Source of the DNA: Oscillospiraceae bacterium
GTDB lineage: Bacteria > Bacillota > Clostridia > Oscillospirales > Ruminococcaceae
NCBI GenBank assembly: GCA_024684395.1
Contig: JAIKWY010000198.1
Coordinates: 1 to 64,000 of the forward strand
Direction: 5' to 3'
DNA length: 64,000 nucleotides
Shown here: piece by piece, positions 34,912 to 43,709 of the stretch
How positions within the stretch are numbered: position 1 is the first letter of the stretch
Layout of the letters: each line of letters begins with the position of its first letter
Translations under genes and position numbers: made by a program
Notes under the pieces: generated by a model
Databases searched by the model: none
What the model saw: only the letters and a program-made list of their open reading frames with translations
Told to the model about the DNA's origin: nothing

Positions 34912-35762
34912 TTTAGTACCCGCCCGAAGAACTCCTCGCTGCTGCGCCCCGGCGCCCGGTTATAGCGTGACAGCCCGTAAAGGCATGTGCTGTCCTGCGT
35001 GATATAATTCGGCGCCTCGTAGCATGTCAGCGTACACACAAAACCAAGTTCCTGTAAGACCGGAATGCTCTCCCGACAGATAAAGCCGTATGGATAGGCG
35101 AACACTGTCGGGGCGCATCCGGTTTTTTCGCTGCATAAAGTCTGTAGCTGCGTCAGATCACTGCGGAGCATGGCGGCATAGGCGTCCGCATCCTCCCCGA
35201 CCCGGATGGAGCAGCCCGCCCGCTCGTCATTGCGGTGCAGGTCATAGGTATGGCTCCCGATCTCGACCCGCCCGGAGGCAAGCAGCTCGCTCACATCCTC
35301 CCATGTCAGGTAGGAATACCGATCCACATGCGGATCCGCCGGCGCCAGCTCCTCCGTATACCGCCCCACAACGGACACCACAGCGCACATGTCATAGCGT
35401 TCGAGCAAAGGCAGCGCCGTGGAGAGGTTGTTGTAGAAGCCGTCGTCGAATGTCAGCATGACGGGCTGTGCGGGGAGTGTGCCTTTCCCCTCGGTATAGG
35501 CGACCAGATCTGCGACTGAGACTGTCTCATAGCCGTGGCTTTTCAGATAGCGCAGGTCATCCTCGAACTGCTCCGGCGAGAGCTGATAGTCGCCCTTGCC
35601 GTTCTCGGTGATGCTGTGGTACATGATGACCGGGAGGAACACGCCCTCCGGCTGCTGCTGCGAAGCCCCCACTGCCGCCGAGCAGACCAGCCAGACCGCC
35701 AGTGCGATGGCATCGAGGATCAGAAACAGCCGCAGCTTCCTGGAATCATAACAACGGTACAT
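34896..35762 (-). CDS. Membrane-anchored polysaccharide deacetylase
   Basis: 288 residues with one N-terminal membrane segment (about 11-33). The NodB domain shows [18 protein letters not shown] with D106-D107, and GSHTYDLH with the metal-binding His pair; FAYPYG is the later motif. It probably removes acetyl groups from peptidoglycan or another exopolysaccharide outside the cell. The 3' end overlaps metA by 16 bp, tail to tail. Confidence 0.88.
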   Translation of the reverse strand: MYRCYDSRKLRLFLILDAIALAVWLVCSAAVGASQQQPEGVFLPVIMYHSITENGKGDYQLSPEQFEDDLRYLKSHGYETVSVADLVAYTEGKGTLPAQPVMLTFDDGFYNNLSTALPLLERYDMCAVVSVVGRYTEELAPADPHVDRYSYLTWEDVSELLASGRVEIGSHTYDLHRNDERAGCSIRVGEDADAYAAMLRSDLTQLQTLCSEKTGCAPTVFAYPYGFICRESIPVLQELGFVCTLTCYEAPNYITQDSTCLYGLSRYNRAPGRSSEEFFGRVLNHAIS

Positions 35763-35844
35763 ACGGATACCTCCCTTGCTTTCTATCTATATGCAGAAAG
35801 GTGCCGATTTTTGCATACTTGGGGGCAAATTGTCGGCTTGCGCC

Positions 35845-36008
35845 GCGCGGAGCCCGCGCTGGCAGGTTGCTTCGAGAAATACGATACTCCTTTTCAACGC
35901 CCGCTTGCAGCCAATGCTTCGCAAAGGCTGCAAAGCTAAGCAGTTTATCACATCGCTGCTAAAGCAGCTCCTGTGCAGTATTTCTGCGTTTCAGATTGAT
36001 GATGCACC
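35845..36008 (+). repeat. Family R intergenic repeat, copy D (modules 1-4)
   Basis: GCGCGG-AGC-CCGCGC-TGGCAGGTTGCTTCG, TTGCAGCC/GGCTGCAA, ACATCGCTGCTAAAGCAGCTCCTGT (split here) and TTTCAGATTGATGATGCA. The only full copy not directly behind a stop codon. Confidence 0.75.
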
Positions 36009-36303
36009 TAAAATAGCAGCAAGCGAAGCAAAGCTGCCATCCCGGTACTGTTAGGCTGCCTGAAATCCTAAGAGCGACCCCGGTATCATCTATTCTGCCG
36101 CCACTCCGGAGGAGTGGTCGAAGCGGCAGGAAATCTCTCAAAAATCAGTATGCCCCAAAGCAGGTGCAGGGCAGCCGCCCTGCCGCAGGGGAGTCCAGAG
36201 GGGGCTTGCGTCAACCCCCTCTGGGCAGGGGTTAAGAGCACCAGCCCTAAAACAGCCTGTGCAGGGGGCTGCAAGCCCCCAAAAATGTCCTCTCCCCATA
36301 AGA
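36009..36303. other. Hairpin-rich non-coding stretch
   Basis: No gene was seen. It contains CCACTCC/GGAGTGG (36111-36117 region), CCAGAGGGGG/CCCCCTCTGG (about 36191-36220) and a GGGGGCTGCAAGCCCCC run (about 36264-36280). They resemble the repeat families but were not assigned to one. Confidence 0.5.
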
Positions 36304-36342
36304 CAAAAATCTGCCGGACGAATTCACCTCGTCCGGCAGATT
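36304..36342 (-). terminator. Terminator of purL
   Basis: Minus-strand CTGCCGGACG/CGTCCGGCAG stem followed by ATTTTTG. Element M2 lies between it and the purL stop codon. Confidence 0.75.
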
Positions 36343-36355
36343 TCGCTTATCTTAT

Positions 36356-36465
36356 GGGTACCTCTAAAAACTATGTTTTTAGAGGCGGGGGGTGGGGCGG
36401 GGGCCCCCACCCAAACCGTTTTTGTTTTTTTCGAAAAACAAAAAGGGGGGGGTTTTGAGATGCCC
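36356..36465 (+). repeat. Family M MITE-like element, copy M2
   Basis: 110 bp with ends GGGTACCTCTAAAAAC and GTTTTGAGATGCCC. Hairpins: CCTCTAAAAAC/GTTTTTAGAGG, GGGTGGGGC/GCCCCCACCC, and GTTTTTGTTTTT/AAAAACAAAAA. Confidence 0.7.
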
Positions 36466-36473
36466 CTTTGCCA

Positions 36474-39400
36474 TTACAGGAAATACTTCACGCCGTTCTC
36501 GAAGATATGCTGATCCTTGGCACCCGGCACGTTCTTGCAGATGTCCGTGCCCTTGCGCTCGGAGTGACCCATCTTGCCGAGGATGCGGCCGTCCGGCGAA
36601 GTGATGCCCTCGATGGCGCCCATCGACGTGTTCGGGTTGTAGCGGATGTCCATAGTCGGCTTGCCGTTCACATCCACATACTGCGTAGCGATCTGACCGT
36701 TGCCGGCAAGACGCTGGATCAGGCTGGCAGGTGCTACGAAGCGGCCCTCACCGTGCGAGATCGGGATCGCATGGATGTCGCCCACCTTGGCATCAGCCAG
36801 CCACGGCGACTTGTTCGAGCAGATGCGGGTATTGACCATCATGCTCTGGTGACGTGCGATCGTGTTGAAGGTCAGCGTCGGGGACTCGTCCGTCATGTCC
36901 ACGATCTCACCGAACGGCACCAGACCGAGCTTGATAAGCGCCTGGAAGCCGTTGCAGATGCCGAGCATCAGACCGTCACGCTCCTGGAGGAACTTGTGGA
37001 CGGCGTCCTTGACCTCCGGGTTGCGGAAGAATGCCGTGATGAACTTACCGGAGCCCTCCGGCTCGTCACCGCCGGAGAAGCCGCCCGGGATCATGATGAT
37101 CTGGGAGTTGGCGATCTTTTCAGCGATTGCCGAAGCGGATGCCTCGATGTCGGCAGCCGACAGATTGCGGATGATCATAGTCTCTGCGACAGCGCCTGCC
37201 TTCTCGAAGGCTCTTGCGGTGTCGTATTCGCAGTTCGTGCCGGGGAATACCGGGATCAGGACACGGGGACGTGCAAAGTGAACAGCCGGAGCGGGGCGCT
37301 TTTCTGCCTCGAAGCTGTAGACCTGCGGGGTCTCGTTCGTGGTCTTGATGCGGCAGGGGAATACGCTTTCGAGCTTCTCCTCCCATGCACGCTGTAAGGT
37401 GTCGAGGGATACGGAATAATCGAGGGTGTAGATCTTGTAGTCGTCGTTGACCGTACCGATCGCCTGCTCATCCGGCTGTGCATCGCCGTCGAGCTCTACG
37501 AGGAAGCCGCCGTAGCAGGGTGTGAAGAGTACGGTCGGGCTGAGCTGACCGGAGAAGGTGAAGCCGAGCTTGTTGCCCATACACATCTTGGCGATACCCT
37601 CTGCAACGCCCGCATAGCCGAGCGTCCAGACTGCCTTGGCTCTGCCGTCTGCAATGATCTGCTCCATCTTGTTGAAGATGCTGCGCAGGCTGTCGAAGTT
37701 CGGCAGACCGTTGCCGTCATACTCGGGCATCAGCAGGATGACCTTGTCACCGGCACGCTTGAACTCGGTCGAAACGACCTTGCCGGCGCTTGCGGTGGAT
37801 ACAGCGAAGGATACAAGTGTCGGCGGCACGTCGATATGCTCGAAGGTACCGGACATGGAGTCCTTGCCGCCGATGGAGCCGCAGCCGAGCTCGAGCTGTG
37901 CCTTGTAGGCGCCGAGGAGCGCTGCCATCGGCTTGCCCCAGCGCTTGGGATCGTTCTGGGTGCGCTCGAAATATTCCTGGAAGGTCAGCCAGCAGTGGCT
38001 TCTCTTACCGCCCGCAGCGATGACCTTGGCGATGGACTCAACGACTGCCAGCATAGCACCGTGGTACGGGCTTCTGGTGCTGATGTCCGGGTTATAGCCC
38101 CAGCCCATGAGCGAGCAGGTATCGGTCTCGCCCTCGAGTACCGGCAGCTTGCACGCCATTGCCTGAGAGGGCGTCATCTGGTAGGCGCCGCCGTAGGGCA
38201 TGAGCACGGTGCCTGCGCCGATGGTGGAGTCGAACTTCTCCACGAGACCCTTCTGGGAGCATACATTCAGGGAAGCCATCATATCCTGCCAGCTCTCCGC
38301 AGAATCGGAGGGGGTCTCCTTGCCGGCATCGGACGGCTCTTCGATCTCGATATCGGTATACTTCACAGCGCCGTTGGAGTTCAGGAACTCACGGGACAGA
38401 TCCACGATCGCTGCGCCGTTCCACATCATTTTCAGTCTCGGCTCGGCAACGACATCTGCCACCTTGGTCGCCTGGAGGTTCTCCTTGCCGGCTTCTGCGA
38501 TGAAGCGCTCGGCATCCTCGGCAGCCACAACGACTGCCATACGCTCCTGGGACTCGGAGATAGCGATCTCCGTGCCGTCCAGACCGTCATACTTCTTCGG
38601 AACAGCGCCCAGATCAATGACCAGACCATCCGTCAGCTCACCGATGGCAACGGAAACGCCGCCCGCACCGAAGTCGTTGCAGCGCTTGATCATAGCGGTC
38701 ACTTCCGGATTGCGGAACAGACGCTGGAGCTTTCTCTCCTCGGCAGGGTTGCCCTTCTGCACCTCAGCGCCGCAGCTTTCGAGGGATTCGAGGGTGTGGG
38801 ACTTGGAGGAGCCTGTTGCACCGCCGCAGCCGTCACGGCCTGTCTTGCCGCCGAGCAGAATGACAACATCGCCCGGAACGGGAGCTTCTCTGCGGATGTT
38901 GGAAGCCGGAGCAGCACCGAGCACGGCACCGATCTCGAGGCGCTTTGCCACATAGCCCGGATGGTATACTTCTGCGACATGACCGGTAGCCAGACCGATC
39001 TGGTTGCCGTAGGAGCTGTAGCCGTTGGCAGCGCCCACGGTGATCTTACGCTGCGGGAGCTTGCCGGCGATGGTATCCTCCACCGGAACGAGCGGATTTG
39101 CCGCACCGGTCACACGCATTGCCTGGTAGACATAGGAACGTCCGGACAGCGGGTCACGGATGGCACCGCCGAGGCAGGTCGCAGCGCCGCCGAACGGCTC
39201 GATCTCGGTCGGATGGTTATGGGTCTCGTTCTTGAACATGAGGATCCAGTCGGCTTCCTCACCGTCGATATTTGCCTTGATCTTGACGGAGCAGGCGTTG
39301 ATCTCCTCGCTCTCGTCGAGATCGTTGAGCTGTCCCTGTGCCTTCAGGACACGGGCGCCCATCGTTGCCAGATCCATGAGCGTCAGCGGCTTTTCCTCAC

Positions 39401-40178
39401 GCTTCAGCCACTTTCTGTCCGTCAGATACTGGTCATAGGTACGGCGGATATAGTCGGTCGGGATCTCCACGTTCTGGATATTGGTCAGGAACGTGGTATG
39501 ACGGCAGTGATCGCTCCAGTAGGTGTCGATCATGCGGATCTCCGTGATGGTGGGGTCACGCTTCTCGGTGTTGCGGAAATAATCCTGGCAGAAGCGGATG
39601 TCATCGAGATCCATTGCCAGCCCGAACTCTTTCAGGAAGGCGTTCAGACCTGCCTCATTCAGGCGGATAAAGCCTTCGAGGGTCTCCACGGAGGTCGGGA
39701 TGTCATAGTTGGTATCGAGGGTGTCATAGGTCTTGAGGGATGCCTCACGGCTTTCGACCGGGTTGATGAGGTAGTGTTTCAGACGGTCGAACTCCTCGTC
39801 GGTGAGGTTGCCGGTGATGACGTAGATACGTGCATTGCGGACACGGCAGCGCTCCTTCTTGGTCAGCAGGGAGATGCACTGCTCGCAGGAATCGGCTCTC
39901 TGGTCGAACTGACCGGGCAGATACTCCACAGCGAACATCCGGTCATTCGGACCGAGTGTCGGGAGCGTATGGTAAACTTCATCCACCGCCGGTTCAGAGA
40001 ACACGGTCGGCACGGCGAGCTCGAAATCCTCCTCCGTCAGACGGTCGGCATCATAGCGGTTGAGCACACGGACATTACTGATGTCGAGACGCAGCGCCGT
40101 GCGGACATCGCCGAGGACGGACTGTGCTTCCACGGCAAATGCCGGTTTCTTTTCAACATAAACACGGAAAACAGACAT
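36474..40178 (-). CDS. purL: Phosphoribosylformylglycinamidine synthase, single chain
   Basis: Fourth step of purine synthesis: FGAR, glutamine and ATP to FGAM. 1234 residues join the N-terminal domain, two PurM-like ATP-binding halves (DTYWSDHCRHTTFL; FKNETHNHPTEIEPFGGAATCLGG) and a C-terminal glutaminase (RVLIPVFPGTNCEYD; IPGGFSGGDEP; Cys in GICNGFQAL; PISHGEGRF). This clostridial one-chain form needs no PurS or PurQ. It is alone, with no other pur genes nearby. Confidence 0.96.
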   Translation of the reverse strand: MSVFRVYVEKKPAFAVEAQSVLGDVRTALRLDISNVRVLNRYDADRLTEEDFELAVPTVFSEPAVDEVYHTLPTLGPNDRMFAVEYLPGQFDQRADSCEQCISLLTKKERCRVRNARIYVITGNLTDEEFDRLKHYLINPVESREASLKTYDTLDTNYDIPTSVETLEGFIRLNEAGLNAFLKEFGLAMDLDDIRFCQDYFRNTEKRDPTITEIRMIDTYWSDHCRHTTFLTNIQNVEIPTDYIRRTYDQYLTDRKWLKREEKPLTLMDLATMGARVLKAQGQLNDLDESEEINACSVKIKANIDGEEADWILMFKNETHNHPTEIEPFGGAATCLGGAIRDPLSGRSYVYQAMRVTGAANPLVPVEDTIAGKLPQRKITVGAANGYSSYGNQIGLATGHVAEVYHPGYVAKRLEIGAVLGAAPASNIRREAPVPGDVVILLGGKTGRDGCGGATGSSKSHTLESLESCGAEVQKGNPAEERKLQRLFRNPEVTAMIKRCNDFGAGGVSVAIGELTDGLVIDLGAVPKKYDGLDGTEIAISESQERMAVVVAAEDAERFIAEAGKENLQATKVADVVAEPRLKMMWNGAAIVDLSREFLNSNGAVKYTDIEIEEPSDAGKETPSDSAESWQDMMASLNVCSQKGLVEKFDSTIGAGTVLMPYGGAYQMTPSQAMACKLPVLEGETDTCSLMGWGYNPDISTRSPYHGAMLAVVESIAKVIAAGGKRSHCWLTFQEYFERTQNDPKRWGKPMAALLGAYKAQLELGCGSIGGKDSMSGTFEHIDVPPTLVSFAVSTASAGKVVSTEFKRAGDKVILLMPEYDGNGLPNFDSLRSIFNKMEQIIADGRAKAVWTLGYAGVAEGIAKMCMGNKLGFTFSGQLSPTVLFTPCYGGFLVELDGDAQPDEQAIGTVNDDYKIYTLDYSVSLDTLQRAWEEKLESVFPCRIKTTNETPQVYSFEAEKRPAPAVHFARPRVLIPVFPGTNCEYDTARAFEKAGAVAETMIIRNLSAADIEASASAIAEKIANSQIIMIPGGFSGGDEPEGSGKFITAFFRNPEVKDAVHKFLQERDGLMLGICNGFQALIKLGLVPFGEIVDMTDESPTLTFNTIARHQSMMVNTRICSNKSPWLADAKVGDIHAIPISHGEGRFVAPASLIQRLAGNGQIATQYVDVNGKPTMDIRYNPNTSMGAIEGITSPDGRILGKMGHSERKGTDICKNVPGAKDQHIFENGVKYFL

Positions 40179-40240
40179 AATTCTTCTCCTTTTACGTTTT
40201 TCGATGCGCTTCCCGCTGCGGGGAGTGCATGTTCTCTTTT

Positions 40241-40269
40241 ATTGTACCACATTTTAAAAGAAAAGGCAA
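40241..40269 (-). promoter_or_regulatory. Promoter of purL
   Basis: Minus-strand TTGCCT (40269-40264), 17 bp, TACAAT (40246-40241). The leader is only about 55 nt, with no riboswitch seen. Confidence 0.65.
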
Positions 40270-40425
40270 ATGTTTTTTCAGGGAAAATGTAAATTTTTAT
40301 CGGATGGGGCATTTGAAGGGGCGGTGCGAAGGAAGAAAGGGGGATCGTCGCCGCTGAGCGGCGAGGAAAAGCATCCTCGGAGGGAGAGGTAGGGGACGCT
40401 CTCTCTTGCAGAGCGCCTTCGGGCT

Positions 40426-40501
40426 CAGGAGATTTCGCTCGCTGCGGCGAGCGACCAGGGCTTTCAGCCCTGGACCTGACCAGCTTTTTGAAAAAAGCTG
40501 G
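40426..40501 (-). repeat. Family L triple-hairpin repeat, copy L3
   Basis: On the minus strand: CCAGCTTTTT/AAAAAGCTGG, CCAGGGCT/AGCCCTGG, TCGCTCG/CGAGCGA, then GAAATCTCC. It lies about 40 bp after the mtaB stop and could end its transcript. The rest of 40300-40425 holds only GCCGCTGAGCGGC-type short palindromes. Confidence 0.75.
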
Positions 40502-40537
40502 ACCAAAAACTTTTGTCTTTGCTTCACTCTCGACTTG

Positions 40538-41827
40538 TTAAACAAGCTCCCCGATGAGCTTCTCCCCCTGCACCCCCGTGATCTTCACGGTGCGGATGCT
40601 GTTCCGCCAGTCGCCGTCCTCCGGCTGCGTGGGCACGAGCACAGGCGCATAGTCCGGCGCATGTCCGGCATGATAGCCCTGCCCACGCTCCCGTTCAAAG
40701 AGGACGTCTGCGGTCTGATCGACATGCCCTTCGAGCCATGCGGTGTGCAGCTCTCTGGCAAGGGCATTCAGACGGTCGGCACGGGCTTTCTTCACGGCTT
40801 CCGGCACCTGTTCGGGATAGGTCGCCGCCGGGGTGCCGGGGCGCTGGGAATAGCGGAAGGCATGGATCTGCGCGAAGCCGATCGTCTTGCAGAATTGCAG
40901 CGTTTCGGCAAAGTCCTCCTCCGTCTCGCCCGGAAAGCCCGTCATCAGGTCGGTCGTGACCGATGCGCCGGGGAAGAGCGCCCGGATACGCTGCACCAGA
41001 GCGGCGTACTCTGCGCAGGTATAGCGCCGGTGCATGGCGGAAAGTGTCCGGTCGCAGCCGCTCTGCACGGAGATGTGGAACTGCGGACAGAGCACTGGGA
41101 TGCTGGCGAGCCGTTGCAGGACGTCCTCCGTCAGCCCGTCCGGTTCGAGGGAGCCGAGCCGGATCCGGGGGAAGCCTGCTTCTGCGCAGATCTTCACGGC
41201 ATCCGCCAGCGTCAGCTTGTCCTTCTCGCCGTAACAGGCTAAATTGATCCCGCAGAGCACCAGCTCCTGAAAGCCCTGCTCCCGGAGCCTTCTGGCAGCG
41301 GAACGCAGTTCCTCTGGCGGCATCGAGCGGGAGCGCCCCCGTGCATAGGGGATGATGCAGTAGGTGCAGAACCGGTCGCAGCCGTCCTGTATTTTCAGAA
41401 AAGCCCGTGTATGCGCTGCATCCGTCCCGTCCGGCAGCAGCTCAAAGGCGGCAGGGGAGGGCGGGATCTCCGTGCGGCGGCTCCGTTTTTGCAGACAGTC
41501 GGTGATGAGCTCCGGCAGAGCGCTGCGGTTGCCGGTGCCGGTGACGATGTCGGGCTCCGGAAGGGCGGCGGCCTCCTCCGGGAAAGCCTGTGCATAGCAG
41601 CCGGTCAGCACGAGCACAGCGTCCGGCGCCGCCTCCCGGAGACGCCGCAGCTCCCGGCGCATCCGGCTGTCGCCCGAAGCGGTCACGGTGCAGGAGTTGA
41701 GGATGATGACCTGTGCCTCCTCTGGCTTCCCGCAGACGGCATAGCCCTGCGCTCCCAGCATGGCGGCGATGCTGCCGGTGTCAACAGCATTGACCTTACA
41801 GCCGAGGGTATGTAAATAGACGTTCAT
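40538..41827 (-). CDS. mtaB: tRNA t6A37 methylthiotransferase MtaB
   Basis: Radical-SAM enzyme adding the 2-methylthio group to t6A37 of tRNA. 429 residues from ATG 41827, which follows AGGAGG; a frame running back to 41971 has no ribosome site. The N-terminal MTTase domain has cluster cysteines C10, C46 and C77. The radical-SAM motif is C150-x3-C154-x2-C157 (CDRFCTYC). A short TRAM domain ends the protein. YARGRSRS after the cluster is typical of MtaB. Confidence 0.93.
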   Translation of the reverse strand: MNVYLHTLGCKVNAVDTGSIAAMLGAQGYAVCGKPEEAQVIILNSCTVTASGDSRMRRELRRLREAAPDAVLVLTGCYAQAFPEEAAALPEPDIVTGTGNRSALPELITDCLQKRSRRTEIPPSPAAFELLPDGTDAAHTRAFLKIQDGCDRFCTYCIIPYARGRSRSMPPEELRSAARRLREQGFQELVLCGINLACYGEKDKLTLADAVKICAEAGFPRIRLGSLEPDGLTEDVLQRLASIPVLCPQFHISVQSGCDRTLSAMHRRYTCAEYAALVQRIRALFPGASVTTDLMTGFPGETEEDFAETLQFCKTIGFAQIHAFRYSQRPGTPAATYPEQVPEAVKKARADRLNALARELHTAWLEGHVDQTADVLFERERGQGYHAGHAPDYAPVLVPTQPEDGDWRNSIRTVKITGVQGEKLIGELV

Positions 41828-41848
41828 GGATACCTCCTGGGATGAGAC

Positions 41849-41966
41849 AGCCGTAACAGCCGCAAAAGCGCCGTTTCTGCACAAATCTGGCAGCTTTGCC
41901 AAAGCGAAGCCCCGGCGGGATCCCGGCTGTGCGTTGCAAAATCTGGAATCTGCGCCGGTTACGGCT
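41849..41966 (-). promoter_or_regulatory. Structured leader of mtaB
   Basis: AGCCGTAAC (41849-41857) and GTTACGGCT (41958-41966) close a 118-nt region containing several smaller palindromes. It lies between the predicted start point and the mtaB ribosome site. No known riboswitch core was recognised. Confidence 0.4.
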
Positions 41967-42004
41967 ATCAACGTGTATAAATAATCTGTTTTTCCTCTGT
42001 TTCT

Positions 42005-42033
42005 ATTATACTAAATCGCCGAATTTTTTGCAA
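42005..42033 (-). promoter_or_regulatory. Promoter of mtaB
   Basis: Minus-strand TTGCAA (42033-42028), 17 bp, TATAAT (42010-42005). Confidence 0.7.
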
Positions 42034-42038
42034 TACCC

Positions 42039-42067
42039 TTGACAGGAAAACGTTTTCGTGATATGCT
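42039..42067 (+). promoter_or_regulatory. Promoter of the HPr-like gene with a cre-like palindrome
   Basis: TTGACA (42039-42044), 17 bp, TATGCT (42062-42067). The spacer contains the perfect palindrome GAAAACGTTTTC (42046-42057). It fits the CcpA cre consensus TGWAANCGNTNWCA except at its first and last bases. A repressor bound here would block the polymerase. Confidence 0.6.
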
Positions 42068-42131
42068 ATAGTCACAGCAAGGAAAAAGCTGTACACAAGG
42101 AAAAAAGATAGAGAAGAAGGAGGTAGTGTTT

Positions 42132-42362
42132 ATGACAACAACGACCATCAGCCTGAAGACTTTTGGTGATGTGCAGGAGTTCGTCAATATCCTCATGAAG
42201 TTCGCTTTCGATATTGATCTGGTATCCGGTCGGTACATCGTGGACGCTAAGTCGATCATGGGTATTTACAGCCTGGATCTGACGAAGCCGATCGAGCTGC
42301 AGGCACATACCGACGATGCTGAAGAGCTTTTCAAGGCGATCGACAAGTACATCGAAAAGTAA
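42132..42362 (+). CDS. HPr/Crh-like protein without the catalytic histidine
   Basis: 76 residues with the HPr fold pattern. The Ser46-type regulatory site is clear (AKSIMGIYSLDL, Ser41), but the His15 loop is replaced by KTFGDVQEF, so PTS phosphotransfer is unlikely. Bacillus Crh likewise lacks His15 and acts with CcpA after serine phosphorylation; a similar regulatory job is inferred. GGAGG precedes ATG 42132. A cre-like palindrome lies within its own promoter and a strong terminator follows. Confidence 0.82.
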   Translation: MTTTTISLKTFGDVQEFVNILMKFAFDIDLVSGRYIVDAKSIMGIYSLDLTKPIELQAHTDDAEELFKAIDKYIEK

Positions 42363-42405
42363 GGCACTAATTTAGAAAAAATAGAGAAAGATGTTTTGCA
42401 GAGAG

Positions 42406-42434
42406 CGGGCTTTCCCATGTGGAAAGCCCGTTTT
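42406..42434 (+). terminator. Terminator of the HPr-like gene
   Basis: CGGGCTTTCC-CATGT-GGAAAGCCCG followed by TTTT; it may also serve the convergent S11 gene. Confidence 0.85.
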
Positions 42435-42440
42435 CATGTT

Positions 42441-43571
42441 CTATCGGAAAAATGCCCGCCATGCCGCAGCGAGGGCATGGCGAAAGGTCATGACCGGGAC
42501 ATCCTCTGCCGCCACGAGCGCTGTTTCGCAGAGGAGCGTGTCTTTGCTGTAGAAGCAGACCCGCCCGACCGGCATCCCCTTCCGGACGGGCGCTTTGTGA
42601 TACTCCGGGAGCACGATGACGGCTTCCGGCTGGGCGTTGTTCGGCACGGCAAGGAGGGGGATTTCCTCGGCTTTGAGCAGGACGGCGTTCTCCGTGCCGC
42701 CCCGGATGCGCAGGGGCATGAGAAATTCCTCCGAAAATCCCGGCACCGTGAGCTGATAGTCGGAAAAGGCGCTGTTCAGGAGCTTCTTGGCGACAGCGAA
42801 GCGCTCGTCCGCATCCTCACAGCCGAGCACGACCGCCGCACAGGTCATATCGCCCCGCCGTGCCGCTGCGATGACACAGCAGCCCGCCGCCGGGGAATGC
42901 GCCGCTTTCAGGCCGCAGCAGCCGTCATAGGTGCGGGTGAGGGCGTTCTCGTTGACGAGCTCTGCGGGGGTATGATCCTCCCGGATGACGATCCGCCATG
43001 TGGAGAGACAGGGCTGTAATGCGTCACATCGCAGCACGGCGCAGGCAAGCTTCCCCATGTCTCTTGCGGTCGAATATGCCGCCGGGTCGTCATAGCCCTG
43101 GGGCGTGGTGAAGTGCGTGTCCCGCATCCCGAGGTCGAAGGCGGCGGCATTCATGTCCATGACAAAAGCGTCGCTGCTGCCGGAGATCCGCTCGGCGAGG
43201 ACGGCTGCGGCATCGTTCGCATTCCCGATGAGCAGCCCGAGCAGGAGCTCTTCCACGGTGGCAGTATCGCCCGGACACAGCCAGATGACGGCGCCCTCCA
43301 CGCTGCGGACGCTCTCGCCGGCGGTGAGGGACGTTTCCGGCGTCAGTGTCCCGGCTTCGATGGCTCGCCCCGCAAGATATGCCGTCATGAGCTTGGCGAG
43401 GGAGCCCACTGGCAGCGGTGTATCGGCATTTTCCTCCGCAAGGACGCATCCGGTGGCGGCTTCGGTCAGCAACATGGCATGTGCGCCTTCTGCATGGACA
43501 GGCAGCGGCAAAAGCAGCGTCAGCAGGAGCAGGCAGGCGGCAAGGGCGGCAGTTTTTTTCACAGGCATCAT
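42441..43571 (-). CDS. DacF-like S11 protein with degraded active site
   Basis: 376 residues with a signal peptide of about 27; same length and layout as DacF at 27537. Only the first motif survives (S57-L-A-K60). The SxN motif reads N117-A-N119 and the KTG motif reads K222-A-A224. Loss of the KTG strand residues should abolish normal carboxypeptidase turnover, so a binding or regulatory role is more likely. The start is uncertain: ATG 43571, ATG 43568 or GTG 43562 (nine bases from GGAG). Cys-rich in the second half. Element M3 sits just upstream. Confidence 0.8.
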   Translation of the reverse strand: MMPVKKTAALAACLLLLTLLLPLPVHAEGAHAMLLTEAATGCVLAEENADTPLPVGSLAKLMTAYLAGRAIEAGTLTPETSLTAGESVRSVEGAVIWLCPGDTATVEELLLGLLIGNANDAAAVLAERISGSSDAFVMDMNAAAFDLGMRDTHFTTPQGYDDPAAYSTARDMGKLACAVLRCDALQPCLSTWRIVIREDHTPAELVNENALTRTYDGCCGLKAAHSPAAGCCVIAAARRGDMTCAAVVLGCEDADERFAVAKKLLNSAFSDYQLTVPGFSEEFLMPLRIRGGTENAVLLKAEEIPLLAVPNNAQPEAVIVLPEYHKAPVRKGMPVGRVCFYSKDTLLCETALVAAEDVPVMTFRHALAAAWRAFFR

Positions 43572-43595
43572 CTCCAATGATCCTAAAACTAAAAA

Positions 43596-43693
43596 GGGCA
43601 TCTCTAAAAACCTCCCATTTTGCTTTTCTACGAAAAGCAAAATGGCTTAGGTGTGGGGCTCCGCCTCTAAAAACGATGTTTTTAGTGGTGCCC
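43596..43693 (-). repeat. Family M MITE-like element, copy M3
   Basis: 98 bp in the opposite orientation to M1 and M2. Ends are GGGCATCTCTAAAAAC and GTTTTTAGTGGTGCCC. The CCATTTTGC/GCAAAATGG stem replaces CCATTCTGC/GCAGAATGG of M1, a compensatory change. Half of the middle hairpin is deleted. Confidence 0.7.
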
Positions 43694-43709
43694 AACAGAT
43701 AAATCAGGG

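Noticed and set aside
37836-40292. An 818-codon open frame opposite purL, and similar ones opposite trkA/trkH, pgi and the ATPase
   Set aside because: All are antisense to clear enzymes and lack ribosome sites or recognisable domains.
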